The notes under the pieces are model-generated. The model saw only the letters and a program-made list of their open reading frames with translations. It searched no databases and had not been told where the DNA came from. A stretch of 64,000 nucleotides of DNA, taken from the NCBI RefSeq assembly GCF_900104525.1, contig NZ_LT629711.1, positions 3,878,065-3,942,064 on the forward strand, read 5' to 3'. This document shows positions 41,866 to 53,838 of the stretch, one piece after another; positions within the stretch are counted from its first letter, which is position 1; every line of letters begins with the position of its first letter. This DNA is from Pedococcus dokdonensis (lineage in GTDB: Bacteria > Actinomycetota > Actinomycetes > Actinomycetales > Dermatophilaceae). Both the position numbers and the translations under genes were made by a program.

Positions 41866-42240
41866 TTGCCTACGATCAACCAGCTTGTGCGCAAGGGGCG
41901 TCAGGACAAGGTCACCAAGACCAAGACCCCTGCCCTCAAGGGCTCGCCCCAGCGCCGTGGGGTGTGCACGCGTGTGTACACCACCACCCCCAAGAAGCCG
42001 AACTCTGCCCTGCGCAAGGTCGCCCGTGTGCGCCTCACCAGCGGCATCGAGGTCACGGCCTACATCCCGGGCGTCGGCCACAACCTGCAGGAGCACTCGA
42101 TCGTGCTCGTGCGTGGCGGTCGTGTGAAGGACCTCCCGGGTGTCCGCTACAAGATCGTCCGCGGCTCGCTCGACACCCAGGGTGTCAAGAACCGCAAGCA
42201 GGCCCGCTCCCGTTACGGCGCGAAGATGGAGAAGAAGTAA
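41866..42240 (+). CDS. rpsL: 30S ribosomal protein S12
   Basis: 124-residue S12 at the decoding centre. TTG start gives [20 protein letters not shown]. Conserved [20 protein letters not shown] and [21 protein letters not shown] carry the two lysines that, when changed, give streptomycin resistance; both are wild type. The TAA overlaps the ATG of rpsG. Confidence 0.98.
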   Translation: MPTINQLVRKGRQDKVTKTKTPALKGSPQRRGVCTRVYTTTPKKPNSALRKVARVRLTSGIEVTAYIPGVGHNLQEHSIVLVRGGRVKDLPGVRYKIVRGSLDTQGVKNRKQARSRYGAKMEKK

Positions 42241-42710
42241 TGCCTCGCAAGGGACCCGCGCCCAAGCGCCCCCTCGTCGTCGACCCGGTCCACAACTCCC
42301 CGCTGGTGACCCAGCTGGTCAACAAGATCCTCCTCGATGGCAAGAAGTCCATCGCCGAGACGATCGTCTACGGCGCCCTCGAGGGCGTCAAGGAGAAGAC
42401 CGGCTCCGACCCCGTCGTGACCCTCAAGCGCGCGCTGGACAACATCCGCCCGACGCTCGAGGTCAAGTCGCGCCGCGTCGGTGGCGCCACCTACCAGGTG
42501 CCGATCGAGGTCAAGCCCAACCGCGCGACCACGCTCGCCCTGCGCTGGATGGTCGGCTACTCGCGTCAGCGTCGTGAGAAGACCATGACCGAGCGCCTGA
42601 TGAACGAGATCCTCGACGCGTCCAACGGCCTCGGCGCCGCGGTGAAGCGTCGCGAGGACACCCACAAGATGGCCGAGTCCAACAAGGCCTTCGCGCACTA
42701 CCGCTGGTGA
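42240..42710 (+). CDS. rpsG: 30S ribosomal protein S7
   Basis: 156-residue S7, a primary 16S rRNA binder of the small-subunit head. Begins [20 protein letters not shown], with [37 protein letters not shown] and the C-terminal KAFAHYRW. Translationally coupled to rpsL by the TAATG overlap. A large hairpin follows the stop. Confidence 0.98.
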   Translation: MPRKGPAPKRPLVVDPVHNSPLVTQLVNKILLDGKKSIAETIVYGALEGVKEKTGSDPVVTLKRALDNIRPTLEVKSRRVGGATYQVPIEVKPNRATTLALRWMVGYSRQRREKTMTERLMNEILDASNGLGAAVKRREDTHKMAESNKAFAHYRW

Positions 42711-42716
42711 CAGCGA

Positions 42717-42757
42717 CCGGTATGCCGCGGGCGCACCTCGCGCCCGCGGCATACCGG
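42717..42757. terminator. Hairpin after rpsG built on paired octamers
   Basis: CCGGTATGCCGCGGGCG (42717-42733) and CGCCCGCGGCATACCGG (42741-42757) form a perfect 17-bp stem with a 7-nt loop. Both arms carry the GTATGCCG/CGGCATAC octamer. It lies 6 bases after the rpsG stop and may terminate or attenuate before fusA. Confidence 0.75.
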
Positions 42758-42832
42758 AGGCGCGTGGTCGATGCTCCGCCACCCACGCACCACCACGAAC
42801 TTTTCGCAACGAGCTGAGACGAGACGATCACA

Positions 42833-44948
<2,116 letters not shown>

Positions 44949-44950
<2 letters not shown>

Positions 44951-44968
44951 CCGGTAGCATTACCGGTC
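44949..44968. promoter_or_regulatory. Small perfect hairpin at the fusA stop
   Basis: GACCGGTA (44949-44956), loop GCAT, TACCGGTC (44961-44968). Overlaps the last bases of fusA and may tune fusA-tuf read-through. No T-run. Confidence 0.4.
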
Positions 44969-45066
44969 GCACCACGGACTGCAGAGTTCCACCACCCCCA
45001 ATCCGCGCCACGTCCCGCCTGGGAACACGGCGTTCCACCAAAGAAGAGTCCTGAGGAGGACATCAA

Positions 45067-46263
45067 GTGGCGAAGGCAAAGTTCGAGCGGACTAAGCCGC
45101 ACGTCAACATCGGCACCATTGGTCACATCGACCACGGTAAGACGACGCTGACGGCTGCGATTTCCAAGGTCCTGCACGACAAGTACCCGGACCTGAACCC
45201 GCAGTTCGCGTTCGACGACATCGACAAGGCACCCGAAGAGAAGCAGCGCGGTATCACGATCTCGATCGCGCACATCGAGTACCAGACGGAGAGCCGTCAC
45301 TACGCCCACGTCGACTGCCCCGGACACGCTGACTACGTGAAGAACATGATCACGGGTGCGGCGCAGATGGACGGTGCGATCCTCGTCGTCGCGGCCACCG
45401 ACGGCCCGATGCCGCAGACCAAGGAGCACATCATCCTGGCTCGCCAGGTCGGCGTCCCCTACATCGTCGTGGCGCTGAACAAGGCCGACATGGTCGACGA
45501 CGAGGAGATCCTCGAGCTCGTCGAGATGGAGGTCCGCGAGCTGCTGTCCACCTACGAGTTCCCCGGCGACGACGTCCCGGTGGTCAAGGTCTCGGCGCTG
45601 AAGGCGCTCGAGGGCGACGCCGAGTGGGGCAAGTCCGTCCTGGAGCTCATGGACGCGGTCGACGCCTCCATCCCGGAGCCCGAGCGTGACGTGGACAAGC
45701 CGTTCCTCATGCCCGTCGAGGACGTCTTCACGATCACCGGTCGTGGCACCGTCGTCACCGGCCGCATCGAGCGTGGCGTCCTGAAGGTCAACGAGGACGT
45801 CGAGATCGTCGGCATCCACGAGGGCCCCGCGACCAAGACCACGGTCACCGGCATCGAGATGTTCCGCAAGCTGCTCGACGAGGGTCGTGCGGGCGAGAAC
45901 GTCGGCCTGCTCATCCGCGGTATCAAGCGCGAGGAGGTGGAGCGTGGCCAGGTCATCGTCAAGCCGGGCTCGATCACCCCGCACACGAACTTCGAGGCCA
46001 ACGTCGTCATCCTCTCCAAGGACGAGGGCGGCCGTCACACGCCGTTCTACGACAACTACCGCCCGCAGTTCTACTTCCGCACCACGGACGTCACCGGCGT
46101 CGTCAAGCTGCCGGACGGCACCGAGATGGTCATGCCCGGTGACAACACCGAGATGTCGGTCGAGCTCATCCAGCCGATCGCCATGGAAGAGGGCCTGAAG
46201 TTCGCCATCCGCGAGGGTGGCCGGACCGTCGGCGCCGGCCGCGTCACCAAGATCACCAAGTAA
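45067..46263 (+). CDS. tuf: Elongation factor Tu
   Basis: 398-residue GTPase delivering aminoacyl-tRNA. GTG start with GAGGAGG upstream gives [21 protein letters not shown]1 [10 protein letters not shown]2 [10 protein letters not shown]3 DCPGHADY, G4 NKADM are all intact; domains 2 and 3 end GRVTKITK. Followed by a strong terminator. Confidence 0.98.
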   Translation: MAKAKFERTKPHVNIGTIGHIDHGKTTLTAAISKVLHDKYPDLNPQFAFDDIDKAPEEKQRGITISIAHIEYQTESRHYAHVDCPGHADYVKNMITGAAQMDGAILVVAATDGPMPQTKEHIILARQVGVPYIVVALNKADMVDDEEILELVEMEVRELLSTYEFPGDDVPVVKVSALKALEGDAEWGKSVLELMDAVDASIPEPERDVDKPFLMPVEDVFTITGRGTVVTGRIERGVLKVNEDVEIVGIHEGPATKTTVTGIEMFRKLLDEGRAGENVGLLIRGIKREEVERGQVIVKPGSITPHTNFEANVVILSKDEGGRHTPFYDNYRPQFYFRTTDVTGVVKLPDGTEMVMPGDNTEMSVELIQPIAMEEGLKFAIREGGRTVGAGRVTKITK

Positions 46264-46300
46264 GCACGGCGATCTGCCTGACGTAGCACCTGCACCACCG

Positions 46301-46331
46301 AAGGACCCCGCGGCATGGCCGCGGGGTCCTT
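46301..46331 (+). terminator. Terminator after tuf
   Basis: AAGGACCCCGCGGC (46301-46314), ATG loop, GCCGCGGGGTCCTT (46318-46331): perfect 14-bp stem, followed by CGTCTT. Confidence 0.88.
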
Positions 46332-46434
46332 CGTCTTGGGTGCAGGTTCTGGCCCGGTATGCCGGGTTCGCCCGGTTCCCGGGTACGGCTGCTGGGGGAG
46401 GTGCGCCGGTCCGGGCGGGACTACGTTCAGGGCC

Positions 46435-48627
46435 ATGGGCTTCGGGGTCGGGAACCGTCGGCTGCGCCGGGTGGCGTTGGGCGCTGCCGTGCTGCTCGTC
46501 GTGCTCGCCGGTCCCGTGGCGTCGGCTCCCGGCGACCCGACCGTGCGGTTCAGCGCCGCCGGTGACTTCTCGGCGGGTGCGAGCGCGACCAGCGTGTTGA
46601 ACCTGATCGGCTCGCTCGACAACGACTTCCACGCCGCCCTCGGCGACATGTCCTACGGGACCACCGGCGCGGAGGACGCCTGGTGCAACCTGGTCAAGGC
46701 CGGGGTGGGCGAGGGCTACCCGTTCGAGCTGGTCTCGGGCAACCACGAGAGCAACGGCCAGAACGGCAACATCAACGACTTCTCGGCCTGCCTGCCCAAC
46801 CAGCTCCCGGGACTCAAGGGCACCTACGGCCGGCAGTACTACGTCGACGTGCCCGCCAACGCGCCGCTGGTGCGCTACGTCGCGGTGAGCTCGGGCATCC
46901 CGTTCACGACCGGCACCAAGTCCTATGCGTCGGGCACGCCCGAGTACGCGTGGACGTCGGCAGCCATCGACGGGGCTCGAGCGGCCGGCATACCGTGGGT
47001 CGTCGTCGGCAACCACACGCCCTGCGTGAGCCTCGGTGAGTACGCCTGCGAGATGGGCTCCGACCTCGCGAACCTGTTGCTGGCCAAGAAGGTCGACGTG
47101 GTCCTGACCGGCCACGAGCACATCTACCAGCGCACCAAGCAGCTGACCACCCGCACCGGGTGCGCCACGCTCGTGCCCGGCACCTTCAACGCGACGTGCG
47201 TCGTCGACTCCGACAACGACCTCGCGGCCGGCGCGGGCACCGTCTTCGCCACGGTGGGCACGGGCGGGATCAACCAGCGCAACGTCAACACCACGGACCC
47301 CGAGGCGGGCTACTTCGCCGCCTATGCGGGTCTGAACGTCAACTCCACCTTCGGTGTCCTGGACTTCTCGCTGACCTCCGACGTGCTCACCGCGACCTTC
47401 CGCCGCGCGTCAGGGGGCACCTTCTCCGACGCCTTCACGATCACCAAGGGCGTGGCCCCGCCGAACCAGCCGCCCACGGCGGCCTTCACGCCGACCTGCA
47501 CGCAGCTGGCCTGCTCGGTCGACGCCTCGGCCAGCAGCGACGCCGACGGCACCATCGCGTCCTACGCGTGGCAGTTCGGTGACGGCACGACCGGCACCGG
47601 GGTCAACGCGAGCCGCACGTACGCCGCGGCGGGCACCTACACGATCACGCTCACCGTCACCGACGACGACGGCGCCACCGACACCACCACGCGGTCGGTC
47701 ACGGTCGCGCCCACGCCCAACCAGCTGCCCACGGCCAGCTTCACCACCAGCTGCACCGACCTGGCCTGCTCCTTCAACGGCACCGGCTCCAGCGACCCCG
47801 ACGGCACCATCGCCTCCTACGCCTGGCAGTGGGGTGACGGCACCGCCGACGGCACGGGCGCCACCGCCAACCACACGTATGCCGCGGCAGGCACCTACAC
47901 CGCGCGGCTCACGGTCACCGACAACGCCGGGGCCACGGGGACCACGACCAAGGACGTGACGGTCACGGCGCCGCCTCCGGTGACGGTGCTGGCCGCCGAC
48001 GCCTACGGGCGGACGCTCGCCACCGGCTGGGGCAGCGCCGACACCGGTGGCGCCTGGACCACCAACGCCTCGTCGAGCGCGCTGTCGGTCACCGGCGGGG
48101 CGGGACAGGTGCGGCTGAACGCCGGCTCCGGGCCGTGGCTCGCCCTGGCGGGGGTCTCCTCGTCCTCGACCGACCTGGTGACCACGATCTTCCTGGACAA
48201 GGTGCCGACCGGCAGCGGCGCCTACGTCTCCCTCAACGGCCGGCGGGTGCCCGGGGTCGGCGACTACCGCGCCAAGGTGCACTACACCTCCAACGGCGGG
48301 GTGTGGCTCTCCCTGCAGCGCGCCACCGCCGCGAACGCCGAGACGGTGCTGGCGGCCGAGACGCAGGTCCCGGGCATCACGATGGCAGCCGGTGAGAAGC
48401 TGCTCGCCCGCGTGCAGGTCACCGGCACCTCGCCCACGACGGTGCGCGCGAGGGTGTGGAAGGCCGGCACCACCGAGCCGACCACCTGGCAGAAGACCGC
48501 GACGGACTCCACGTCCGGGTTCCAGGCAGCCGGCGGAGTGGGTTTCTACCTCTACCTGTCCGGCGCGGCGACCAACGCCCCGATCGCGTTCAACTTCGAC
48601 GACCTCAAGGCCGTCCCGGGGCCCTGA
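46435..48627 (+). CDS. Secreted metallophosphoesterase with two PKD domains
   Basis: 730 residues, exported. Signal peptide 1-30 (RRVALGAAVLLVVLAGPVASA). Calcineurin-like phosphoesterase domain about 38-340 with metal motifs AAGDFS (Asp44), LGDMSYG (Asp71), SGNHES (about 101-106), a second GNH, and TGHEHIYQ (226-229). Two PKD domains (about 347-424 and 433-510) with SYAWQFGDG and SYAWQWGDG. The last ~210 residues form a beta-rich domain of the type beginning DAYGRTLATGWGSAD, often found in actinobacterial surface proteins. Substrate unknown. Its 3' end overlaps the convergent GNAT gene by 23 bases. Confidence 0.85.
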   Translation: MGFGVGNRRLRRVALGAAVLLVVLAGPVASAPGDPTVRFSAAGDFSAGASATSVLNLIGSLDNDFHAALGDMSYGTTGAEDAWCNLVKAGVGEGYPFELVSGNHESNGQNGNINDFSACLPNQLPGLKGTYGRQYYVDVPANAPLVRYVAVSSGIPFTTGTKSYASGTPEYAWTSAAIDGARAAGIPWVVVGNHTPCVSLGEYACEMGSDLANLLLAKKVDVVLTGHEHIYQRTKQLTTRTGCATLVPGTFNATCVVDSDNDLAAGAGTVFATVGTGGINQRNVNTTDPEAGYFAAYAGLNVNSTFGVLDFSLTSDVLTATFRRASGGTFSDAFTITKGVAPPNQPPTAAFTPTCTQLACSVDASASSDADGTIASYAWQFGDGTTGTGVNASRTYAAAGTYTITLTVTDDDGATDTTTRSVTVAPTPNQLPTASFTTSCTDLACSFNGTGSSDPDGTIASYAWQWGDGTADGTGATANHTYAAAGTYTARLTVTDNAGATGTTTKDVTVTAPPPVTVLAADAYGRTLATGWGSADTGGAWTTNASSSALSVTGGAGQVRLNAGSGPWLALAGVSSSSTDLVTTIFLDKVPTGSGAYVSLNGRRVPGVGDYRAKVHYTSNGGVWLSLQRATAANAETVLAAETQVPGITMAAGEKLLARVQVTGTSPTTVRARVWKAGTTEPTTWQKTATDSTSGFQAAGGVGFYLYLSGAATNAPIAFNFDDLKAVPGP

Positions 48628-49180
48628 CCTGGCTCGCGCGGCCGCGGTCGTACTCCGCCGCGGTCAGCTCGTAGACCACCTCGCCGAGCTCGGCGCCGGG
48701 CAGGGGGTCGGCCCACTCGCGCACCTCGGTGCGCGCGTGGCGCAGGCCGATCCGCTCTAGCACCGCACGGGAGCGCGCGTTGACAGCCATCGTCTCGGCC
48801 CAGATCCGCTGCAGCCGCACCGTCTCGAAACCGTGTTGCACGAGGCGGGCGGCGCCCTCGCTGGCCAGGCCGCGACCCCAGGCCCGCTGGCGCAGCCGGT
48901 AGCCGAGCTCCGCCTCGCCGTCGGCGGTCGGCGTCAGGCACAGCCAGCCGACGAACTCGTCGCCCTCGTAGGCCGACCAGTAACCCAGCCCCAGGGCGTC
49001 GTGCGCGGGGTCGGTGCGTTGCGGCAGCCACACCTCGATCGCCTCCTCGGCAGGCGTGGCGCGACCGGTGAGGTGCGCCATCACGGCGGGGTCGCCGTCG
49101 AGCTCGACGAGCAGGTCGCTCTCGTCGGCCGACAGCGGGCGCAGCGCCAGCCGGTCGGTGGTCAGACCCGGCCGGGCCAT
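48605..49180 (-). CDS. GNAT family N-acetyltransferase (RimJ/RimL-like)
   Basis: 191-residue acetyltransferase. Begins LTTDRLALRPLSADESDLLV, the usual start of RimJ/RimL-like members. The acetyl-CoA loop appears as RQRAWGRGLASEGAARLV, with WAETMAVNARSRAVLERIGL in the C-terminal half. Substrate unknown. Start overlaps the stop of the upstream FMN oxidase gene (ATGA), so they are cotranscribed. Confidence 0.85.
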   Translation of the reverse strand: MARPGLTTDRLALRPLSADESDLLVELDGDPAVMAHLTGRATPAEEAIEVWLPQRTDPAHDALGLGYWSAYEGDEFVGWLCLTPTADGEAELGYRLRQRAWGRGLASEGAARLVQHGFETVRLQRIWAETMAVNARSRAVLERIGLRHARTEVREWADPLPGAELGEVVYELTAAEYDRGRASQVRAPGRP

Positions 49181-50496
49181 CACGGTGCCGTCGCCAGCAG
49201 CTCCGGACCGAGCTCGGCCACCGAGCCGATGCCGGACAGGCCCATCGTGAGGTCGAGCTCGGCGACGATGTTGGCGAGCACGTCGCGCACGCCGTCGCGG
49301 CCGGCCAGCGCCAGCCCGTAGACGTACGGGCGCCCGATCGCGACGGCGTCGGCCCCGAGCGCCAGCGCCTTGACCACGTCGCTGCCGGTCCGGACCCCGC
49401 TGTCGAGCACGACCGGGAGGTCGGGTCCCACGGCAGACCGGACCGCCGGCAGGGCGTCGAGCGAGGCGATCGCGCCATCGACCTGACGCCCTCCGTGGTT
49501 GCTGACCACGATGCCGCTCGCTCCGATCTCGACCGCCCGGGCGGCGTCGTCGGGGTGGAGCACGCCCTTGACGAGGAACGGCAACGAGGTGCGGTCGCGC
49601 AGGGTGGCCAACCGGTCCCAGGTGAGGCCGGGGTTGGAGTAGATGTCGAGGAACGTCTCGACGGCGGCCCGGGGCACGGGGGAGCGCAGGTTCGTGCGCA
49701 GGTCGCCGGGGTGCTCCCGGCTGATCGACAGGAGTGACCGCAGCGCGCCGAGGGTCACCTTCACGTCGTCGGACCCGCCGTTCCCGGCCGCCTTCGCCGC
49801 CACCCGCTCGGCGACGATCTCCTGGAAGCGGGGATCGGAGGTGTACTGCGCGATCCCGATGCCCTGCGAGAACGGCAGCGATCCGAGGTTGAGGTCCTGC
49901 GGTCGCCAGCCCAGCATCGTCGTGTCGAGCGTGACCACGACGGCCTCGGCCCCGCTGGCCTCGGCCCGCGCGAGCAGGCTGTCGACGAGCGGCTCGTCGG
50001 TCGACCAGTAGAGCTGGAACCACCGCGGCCCCGACGCCATCGCGGCGGCGACGTCCTCCATCGGGGAGCAGCCCTGGTTGCTGAGGATGTAGGGCAGGCC
50101 CAGCTCGGCGGCGGCTGCCCCGATCGCGGTGTCGCTGTCGCGTCGCACGAGGCCGGCCGCGCCCACCGGGGCGAGCAGCACCGGTGCCGGCAGCCGCCGG
50201 CCGAGCAGCTCGACGGACAGGTCCCGGCTGACCCGGCCGGGCAGCATACGAGGCACGATGCGGTGCCGCTCGAAGGCGACCCGGTTGGCGCGGGCAGTCG
50301 TGCCCTCGCCGGCCGCGCCGGCGACGTACGCCCAGGCCCGCGGCGACATCTCGGCCTGCGCGCGGCGCTCCAGCTCGGCGAAGTCGGTGGGCACGGTGGG
50401 TCGCGACCCGAGCACGCCGGCGCGGTACACGAGCGACTGACGGGTGCGGCCGGGACCTGCGTGAGCCGGTCCGGGCGCCTGCGGTTCCTCCTGCAT
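49180..50496 (-). CDS. FMN-dependent alpha-hydroxy-acid oxidase, lactate 2-monooxygenase-like
   Basis: 438-residue (S)-2-hydroxy-acid oxidising flavoenzyme. Features: YVAGAAGEGTT near the N-terminus, PVLLAPVGAAGLVRRDSDTA, WFQLYWSTD, LDTTMLGWRPQDL, FLVKGVLHPDDAARAV with the FMN lysine, active-site SNHGGRQVDGAIASLDALP, and DSGVRTGSDVVKALALGADA. Insertion length and WRPQDL favour the lactate 2-monooxygenase branch; this is a family-level inference. ATGA overlap with the GNAT gene. Confidence 0.88.
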   Translation of the reverse strand: MQEEPQAPGPAHAGPGRTRQSLVYRAGVLGSRPTVPTDFAELERRAQAEMSPRAWAYVAGAAGEGTTARANRVAFERHRIVPRMLPGRVSRDLSVELLGRRLPAPVLLAPVGAAGLVRRDSDTAIGAAAAELGLPYILSNQGCSPMEDVAAAMASGPRWFQLYWSTDEPLVDSLLARAEASGAEAVVVTLDTTMLGWRPQDLNLGSLPFSQGIGIAQYTSDPRFQEIVAERVAAKAAGNGGSDDVKVTLGALRSLLSISREHPGDLRTNLRSPVPRAAVETFLDIYSNPGLTWDRLATLRDRTSLPFLVKGVLHPDDAARAVEIGASGIVVSNHGGRQVDGAIASLDALPAVRSAVGPDLPVVLDSGVRTGSDVVKALALGADAVAIGRPYVYGLALAGRDGVRDVLANIVAELDLTMGLSGIGSVAELGPELLATAP

Positions 50497-50676
50497 GGCC
50501 CGATCCTGCCAGCCCGGCGGCCACGCGCGGCTGTGGACGTCCCGCTGGAATGACAGCCTGGTGACAGGTTCGCCACGGGTGCCTCCAAGCGGGGGGACGC
50601 AGCCTCGAGGGAGCAGGGACGCACCGCAGCGTCCCGTGACCGAGAGACTGTGTCTCCGAAAGGAAGTGCGCCCACG

Positions 50677-51255
50677 ATGCCCACCGTCAGCAAGACCCTG
50701 AAGATCGCCGCAGCCGGAGGCGTGGCCGCCGTCGTCGCGGGCCTCGGCGCGAGCGCGGCGATGGCCGACAGCACGCCGAGCCCGAGCGGGACGACCACGA
50801 CGGCACCCTCCCAGGAGGGGCCGGGACGAGCCGGCCCGGGCGGCGGACCCGGCGGCCGGCACGGCGGACCCGGTGGCCTCGACGCCGCCGCGCTCGCCAA
50901 GCAGCTCGGCCTGACCGAGGCCAAGGTCACCGCGGCGCTGGAGAAGGTGCGGGCGACCGACCAGCCGCCCACACCGCCGGCCGAGGGGACCAGGCCCACC
51001 CCGCCCACGGAAGCCCAGCGCCAGGCCCGCGAGAAGGCCCACGTCGCCGCGCTGGCCAAGGCCCTCGGCGTCGGCGAGGCCAAGGTGCAGGCCGCTCTCG
51101 ACGGGGTCCGGGCCCAGCGCGAGGCCGGCCGTCGGACGGACCTGTCGACCCGGCTCGACGCCGCGGTCAAGGCCGGGAAGCTGTCCGCCGCCGACCAGGC
51201 ATCGGTGCTCAAGGCCTTCGACGCAGGTGTGCTCGGGGGTGGGCCCCGCCCCTGA
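50677..51255 (+). CDS. Small secreted protein, Gly/Ala/Pro-rich
   Basis: 192 residues, unknown function. Signal peptide about 1-31 ([22 protein letters not shown]), then a Ser/Thr/Gly-rich linker. Two similar helical segments follow: [20 protein letters not shown] and [20 protein letters not shown], which look like an internal duplication, and a C-terminal helix. ATG at 50677 with GAAAGGAAG upstream. It diverges from the FMN oxidase gene. Confidence 0.75.
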   Translation: MPTVSKTLKIAAAGGVAAVVAGLGASAAMADSTPSPSGTTTTAPSQEGPGRAGPGGGPGGRHGGPGGLDAAALAKQLGLTEAKVTAALEKVRATDQPPTPPAEGTRPTPPTEAQRQAREKAHVAALAKALGVGEAKVQAALDGVRAQREAGRRTDLSTRLDAAVKAGKLSAADQASVLKAFDAGVLGGGPRP

Positions 51256-51399
51256 CCCGGGCCCGCCGCACCACCGGCCACGGCCACGCCTCGTTCCCCC
51301 GCGAGCGCGTGGCCGTGGTCCGTTTCGTGCTGCGATGGGGCATTCGGGCGGCCTGCGACGCGCCACCGGCACGGGTATGCCGGGTGCCTGCGGCTCGAT
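51256..51399. other. Spacer before the S10 operon promoter
   Basis: No gene seen. Together with the leader it makes a 440-base gene-free stretch before rpsJ. It contains a GTATGCCG octamer at 51375-51382, about 20 bases before the promoter. Confidence 0.6.
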
Positions 51400-51429
51400 T
51401 TGGTAGGTCACCGCCCGCTCTGGCACACT
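51400..51429 (+). promoter_or_regulatory. Predicted S10 operon promoter
   Basis: TTGGTA (51400-51405), 18-base spacer, CACACT (51424-51429), preceded by CGATTTGGT as at rplJ and rpsL. The -10 is weak, so the exact start is uncertain. Confidence 0.45.
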
Positions 51430-51695
51430 GGACCGGTTGCTTGACGCGCGCCGTTGACCCATGTCGACGCCGCCACCCCCGGTGCCACACCTCGAACCGT
51501 GCTCTCACGCACGGGGCGACACTCCAGGGAAGCGCAAGCCCCGGCTCTGCCGGACTTCCGAGAAATCCGCACGATCTGCGTGGAAGCGCATGTCGTCGGG
51601 CCGCGGAGCGGGTGCGACACACCCGACCGCGGGGGTCGGAGGGACGCAGAGGCGGCCACAAGCTAGATGTTCGGCGAGAGAGAGACGTAACGGAG
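51430..51695 (+). promoter_or_regulatory. S10 operon leader with element shared with rpsL
   Basis: About 260 bases of leader. At 51615-51639 it has CGACACACCCGA, CC, GCGGGGGTCGG, 23/25 identical to the rpsL leader element at 41758. Here CCGACC and GGTCGG form a 6-bp stem with loop GCGGG. A regulatory RNA role is inferred from conservation between two operons. Confidence 0.6.
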
Positions 51696-52004
51696 ATGGC
51701 GGGACAGAAGATCCGCATCCGACTGAAGTCGTATGACCACGAGGTCATCGACAACTCGGCGCGCAAGATTGTCGACACGGTGACCCGTGCCGGTGCGACG
51801 GTGGTCGGCCCTGTGCCGCTGCCCACGGAGAAGAACGTCTTCGTGGTGATCCGTTCGCCCCACAAGTACAAGGACAGCCGCGAGCACTTCGAGATGCGCA
51901 CCCACAAGCGCTTGATCGACATCATCGACCCGACGCCCAAGGCCGTCGACTCGCTGATGCGCCTCGACCTGCCGGCTGACGTCAACATCGAGATCAAGCT
52001 CTGA
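51696..52004 (+). CDS. rpsJ: 30S ribosomal protein S10
   Basis: 102-residue S10 (NusE), which also joins antitermination complexes. Begins [20 protein letters not shown], with [20 protein letters not shown] and [20 protein letters not shown]. First gene of the S10 operon. Intact. Confidence 0.98.
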   Translation: MAGQKIRIRLKSYDHEVIDNSARKIVDTVTRAGATVVGPVPLPTEKNVFVVIRSPHKYKDSREHFEMRTHKRLIDIIDPTPKAVDSLMRLDLPADVNIEIKL

Positions 52005-52015
52005 GGCTGGCGACA

Positions 52016-52672
52016 ATGACCACCACTGCTACCAAGACCGTGAAGGGTGTGCTGGGCACGAAGCTCGGCATGACCCAGGTGTGGGACGCCGAGAACCGGC
52101 TCGTCCCCGTCACCGTCATCCAGGCGGGTCCCTGCGTCGTGACGCAGGTGCGCGCCAGCGCGACCGACGGCTACGACGCCGTCCAGATCGCGTTCGGCGC
52201 CATCGACCCCCGCAAGGTGACCAAGCCCCTGACCGGGCACTTCGAGAAGGCCGGCGTGACCCCGCGTCGCCACCTCGTGGAGCTCCGCACCGCTGACGCC
52301 GCCGAGTACTCGCTCGGCCAGGAAGTCACGGTCGAGACCTTCGAGGCCGGCCAGGACATCGACGTCACCGGCACCACCAAGGGCAAGGGCTTCGCCGGCG
52401 TCATGAAGCGACACGGCTTCCACGGCGTCAGCTCCTCCCACGGTGCCCACAAGAACCACCGCAAGCCGGGCTCGATCGGTGGCTGCGCCACCCCGGGTCG
52501 CGTCTTCAAGGGCATGCGCATGGCCGGCCGCATGGGCGGCGTGCGCCAGACCACCCAGAACCTCACGATCCACGCCGTGGACGTGGAGCGGGGCCTGCTG
52601 CTCGTCAAGGGTGCCGTCCCCGGCCCCCGCAACGGCACGGTCCTCGTCCGCACGGCTGCGAAGGGAGCCTGA
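52016..52672 (+). CDS. rplC: 50S ribosomal protein L3
   Basis: 218-residue L3, early large-subunit assembly protein. [20 protein letters not shown] at the start and [39 protein letters not shown] later. ATG 12 bases after rpsJ. Intact. Confidence 0.98.
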   Translation: MTTTATKTVKGVLGTKLGMTQVWDAENRLVPVTVIQAGPCVVTQVRASATDGYDAVQIAFGAIDPRKVTKPLTGHFEKAGVTPRRHLVELRTADAAEYSLGQEVTVETFEAGQDIDVTGTTKGKGFAGVMKRHGFHGVSSSHGAHKNHRKPGSIGGCATPGRVFKGMRMAGRMGGVRQTTQNLTIHAVDVERGLLLVKGAVPGPRNGTVLVRTAAKGA

Positions 52673-52677
52673 TCACC

Positions 52678-53502
52678 ATGGCTACCAAGACTGTCGTCGC
52701 CGACCTGCCCGCCGAGATCTTCGACGTCCAGGTCAACGTCCCGCTGATCCACCAGGTCGTCGTGGCCCAGCTGGCCGCTGCGCGTCAGGGCACGCACTCC
52801 ACCAAGACCCGCGGCGAGGTCCGCGGTGGTGGCCGCAAGCCTTACCGCCAGAAGGGCACCGGCCGCGCCCGTCAGGGCTCGACCCGCGCCCCGCAGTTCG
52901 CCGGTGGTGGCGTCGTCCACGGCCCGCAGCCGCGTGACTACTCCCAGCGCACCCCCAAGAAGATGAAGGCCGCCGCCCTGCGTGGCGCCCTCTCCGACCG
53001 GGCCCGCCACGACCGCGTGCACGTCGTCGAGTCGCTGGTGACGGGGTCCGCCCCGTCCACCAAGGACGCCGCCGCGCTGCTCGCCGGTCTGACCGAGCGC
53101 ACCAACCTGCTCGTCGTGCTCGACCGCAGCGACCTGGTGTCGCTGAAGTCGGTCCGCAACCTCGACGGCGTGCACGTGCTCGCCGCCGACCAGCTCAACA
53201 CGTATGACGTGCTGTGCGCGGACGACGTCGTGTTCACCAAGGCCGGCCTCGAGGCGTTCGTCACCAAGGCCCAGCCGGTCGGTGGCGTCGAGGTCACCAT
53301 CGTGACCGACGAGGCTGCGGACGAGAAGCCCGCCAAGGCCACCAAGACCGCTGCCAAGGCTGACAAGGCCGACAAGCCCGCCAAGGCTGAGAAGGCTGAG
53401 AAGGCTGAGAAGCCCGCCAAGAAGGCCGCCGCGAAGAAGGCCACCGCCACGAAGGCCGCCAAGGCCGACGCGGACGACAAGGCCGAGGAGGAGACCAAGT
53501 GA
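52678..53502 (+). CDS. rplD: 50S ribosomal protein L4
   Basis: 274-residue L4 of the exit tunnel. Core has [20 protein letters not shown] and [20 protein letters not shown]. From about residue 212 a Lys/Ala-rich tail of some 60 residues with repeated AEK and AKA units makes it longer than typical L4. The GTG of rplW overlaps its stop. Part of this gene (from 53246) recurs inverted at the window end. Confidence 0.97.
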   Translation: MATKTVVADLPAEIFDVQVNVPLIHQVVVAQLAAARQGTHSTKTRGEVRGGGRKPYRQKGTGRARQGSTRAPQFAGGGVVHGPQPRDYSQRTPKKMKAAALRGALSDRARHDRVHVVESLVTGSAPSTKDAAALLAGLTERTNLLVVLDRSDLVSLKSVRNLDGVHVLAADQLNTYDVLCADDVVFTKAGLEAFVTKAQPVGGVEVTIVTDEAADEKPAKATKTAAKADKADKPAKAEKAEKAEKPAKKAAAKKATATKAAKADADDKAEEETK

Positions 53503-53804
53503 GCAGCCTCGCTGCAGGCAAGGACCCGCGCGACATCCTGATCGCACCGGTCGTGTCGGAGAAGTCGTACTCGCTGCTCGACCAGGGCAAGTACACCTTC
53601 ATCGTCGACCCCCGGGCCAACAAGACCGAGATCAAGATCGCCGTCGAGCGCGTCTTCGGAGTGAAGGTCGACTCCGTCCACACCCTCAACCGAGTCGGCA
53701 AGACCCGCCGCACCCGGTTCGGCATCGGCAAGCGCAAGGACACCAAGCGTGCGATCGTCACCCTCCGCGAGGGCTCGATCGACATCTTCGGTGCCGGCGC
53801 CTGA
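53499..53804 (+). CDS. rplW: 50S ribosomal protein L23
   Basis: 101-residue exit-site protein that contacts trigger factor and SRP. GTG start; [20 protein letters not shown] and [20 protein letters not shown] are diagnostic. Overlaps rplD by four bases. Intact. Confidence 0.97.
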   Translation: MSSLAAGKDPRDILIAPVVSEKSYSLLDQGKYTFIVDPRANKTEIKIAVERVFGVKVDSVHTLNRVGKTRRTRFGIGKRKDTKRAIVTLREGSIDIFGAGA

Positions 53805-53838
53805 CGGACACGCTGAGAAACGTAAGGGATCACTAACC

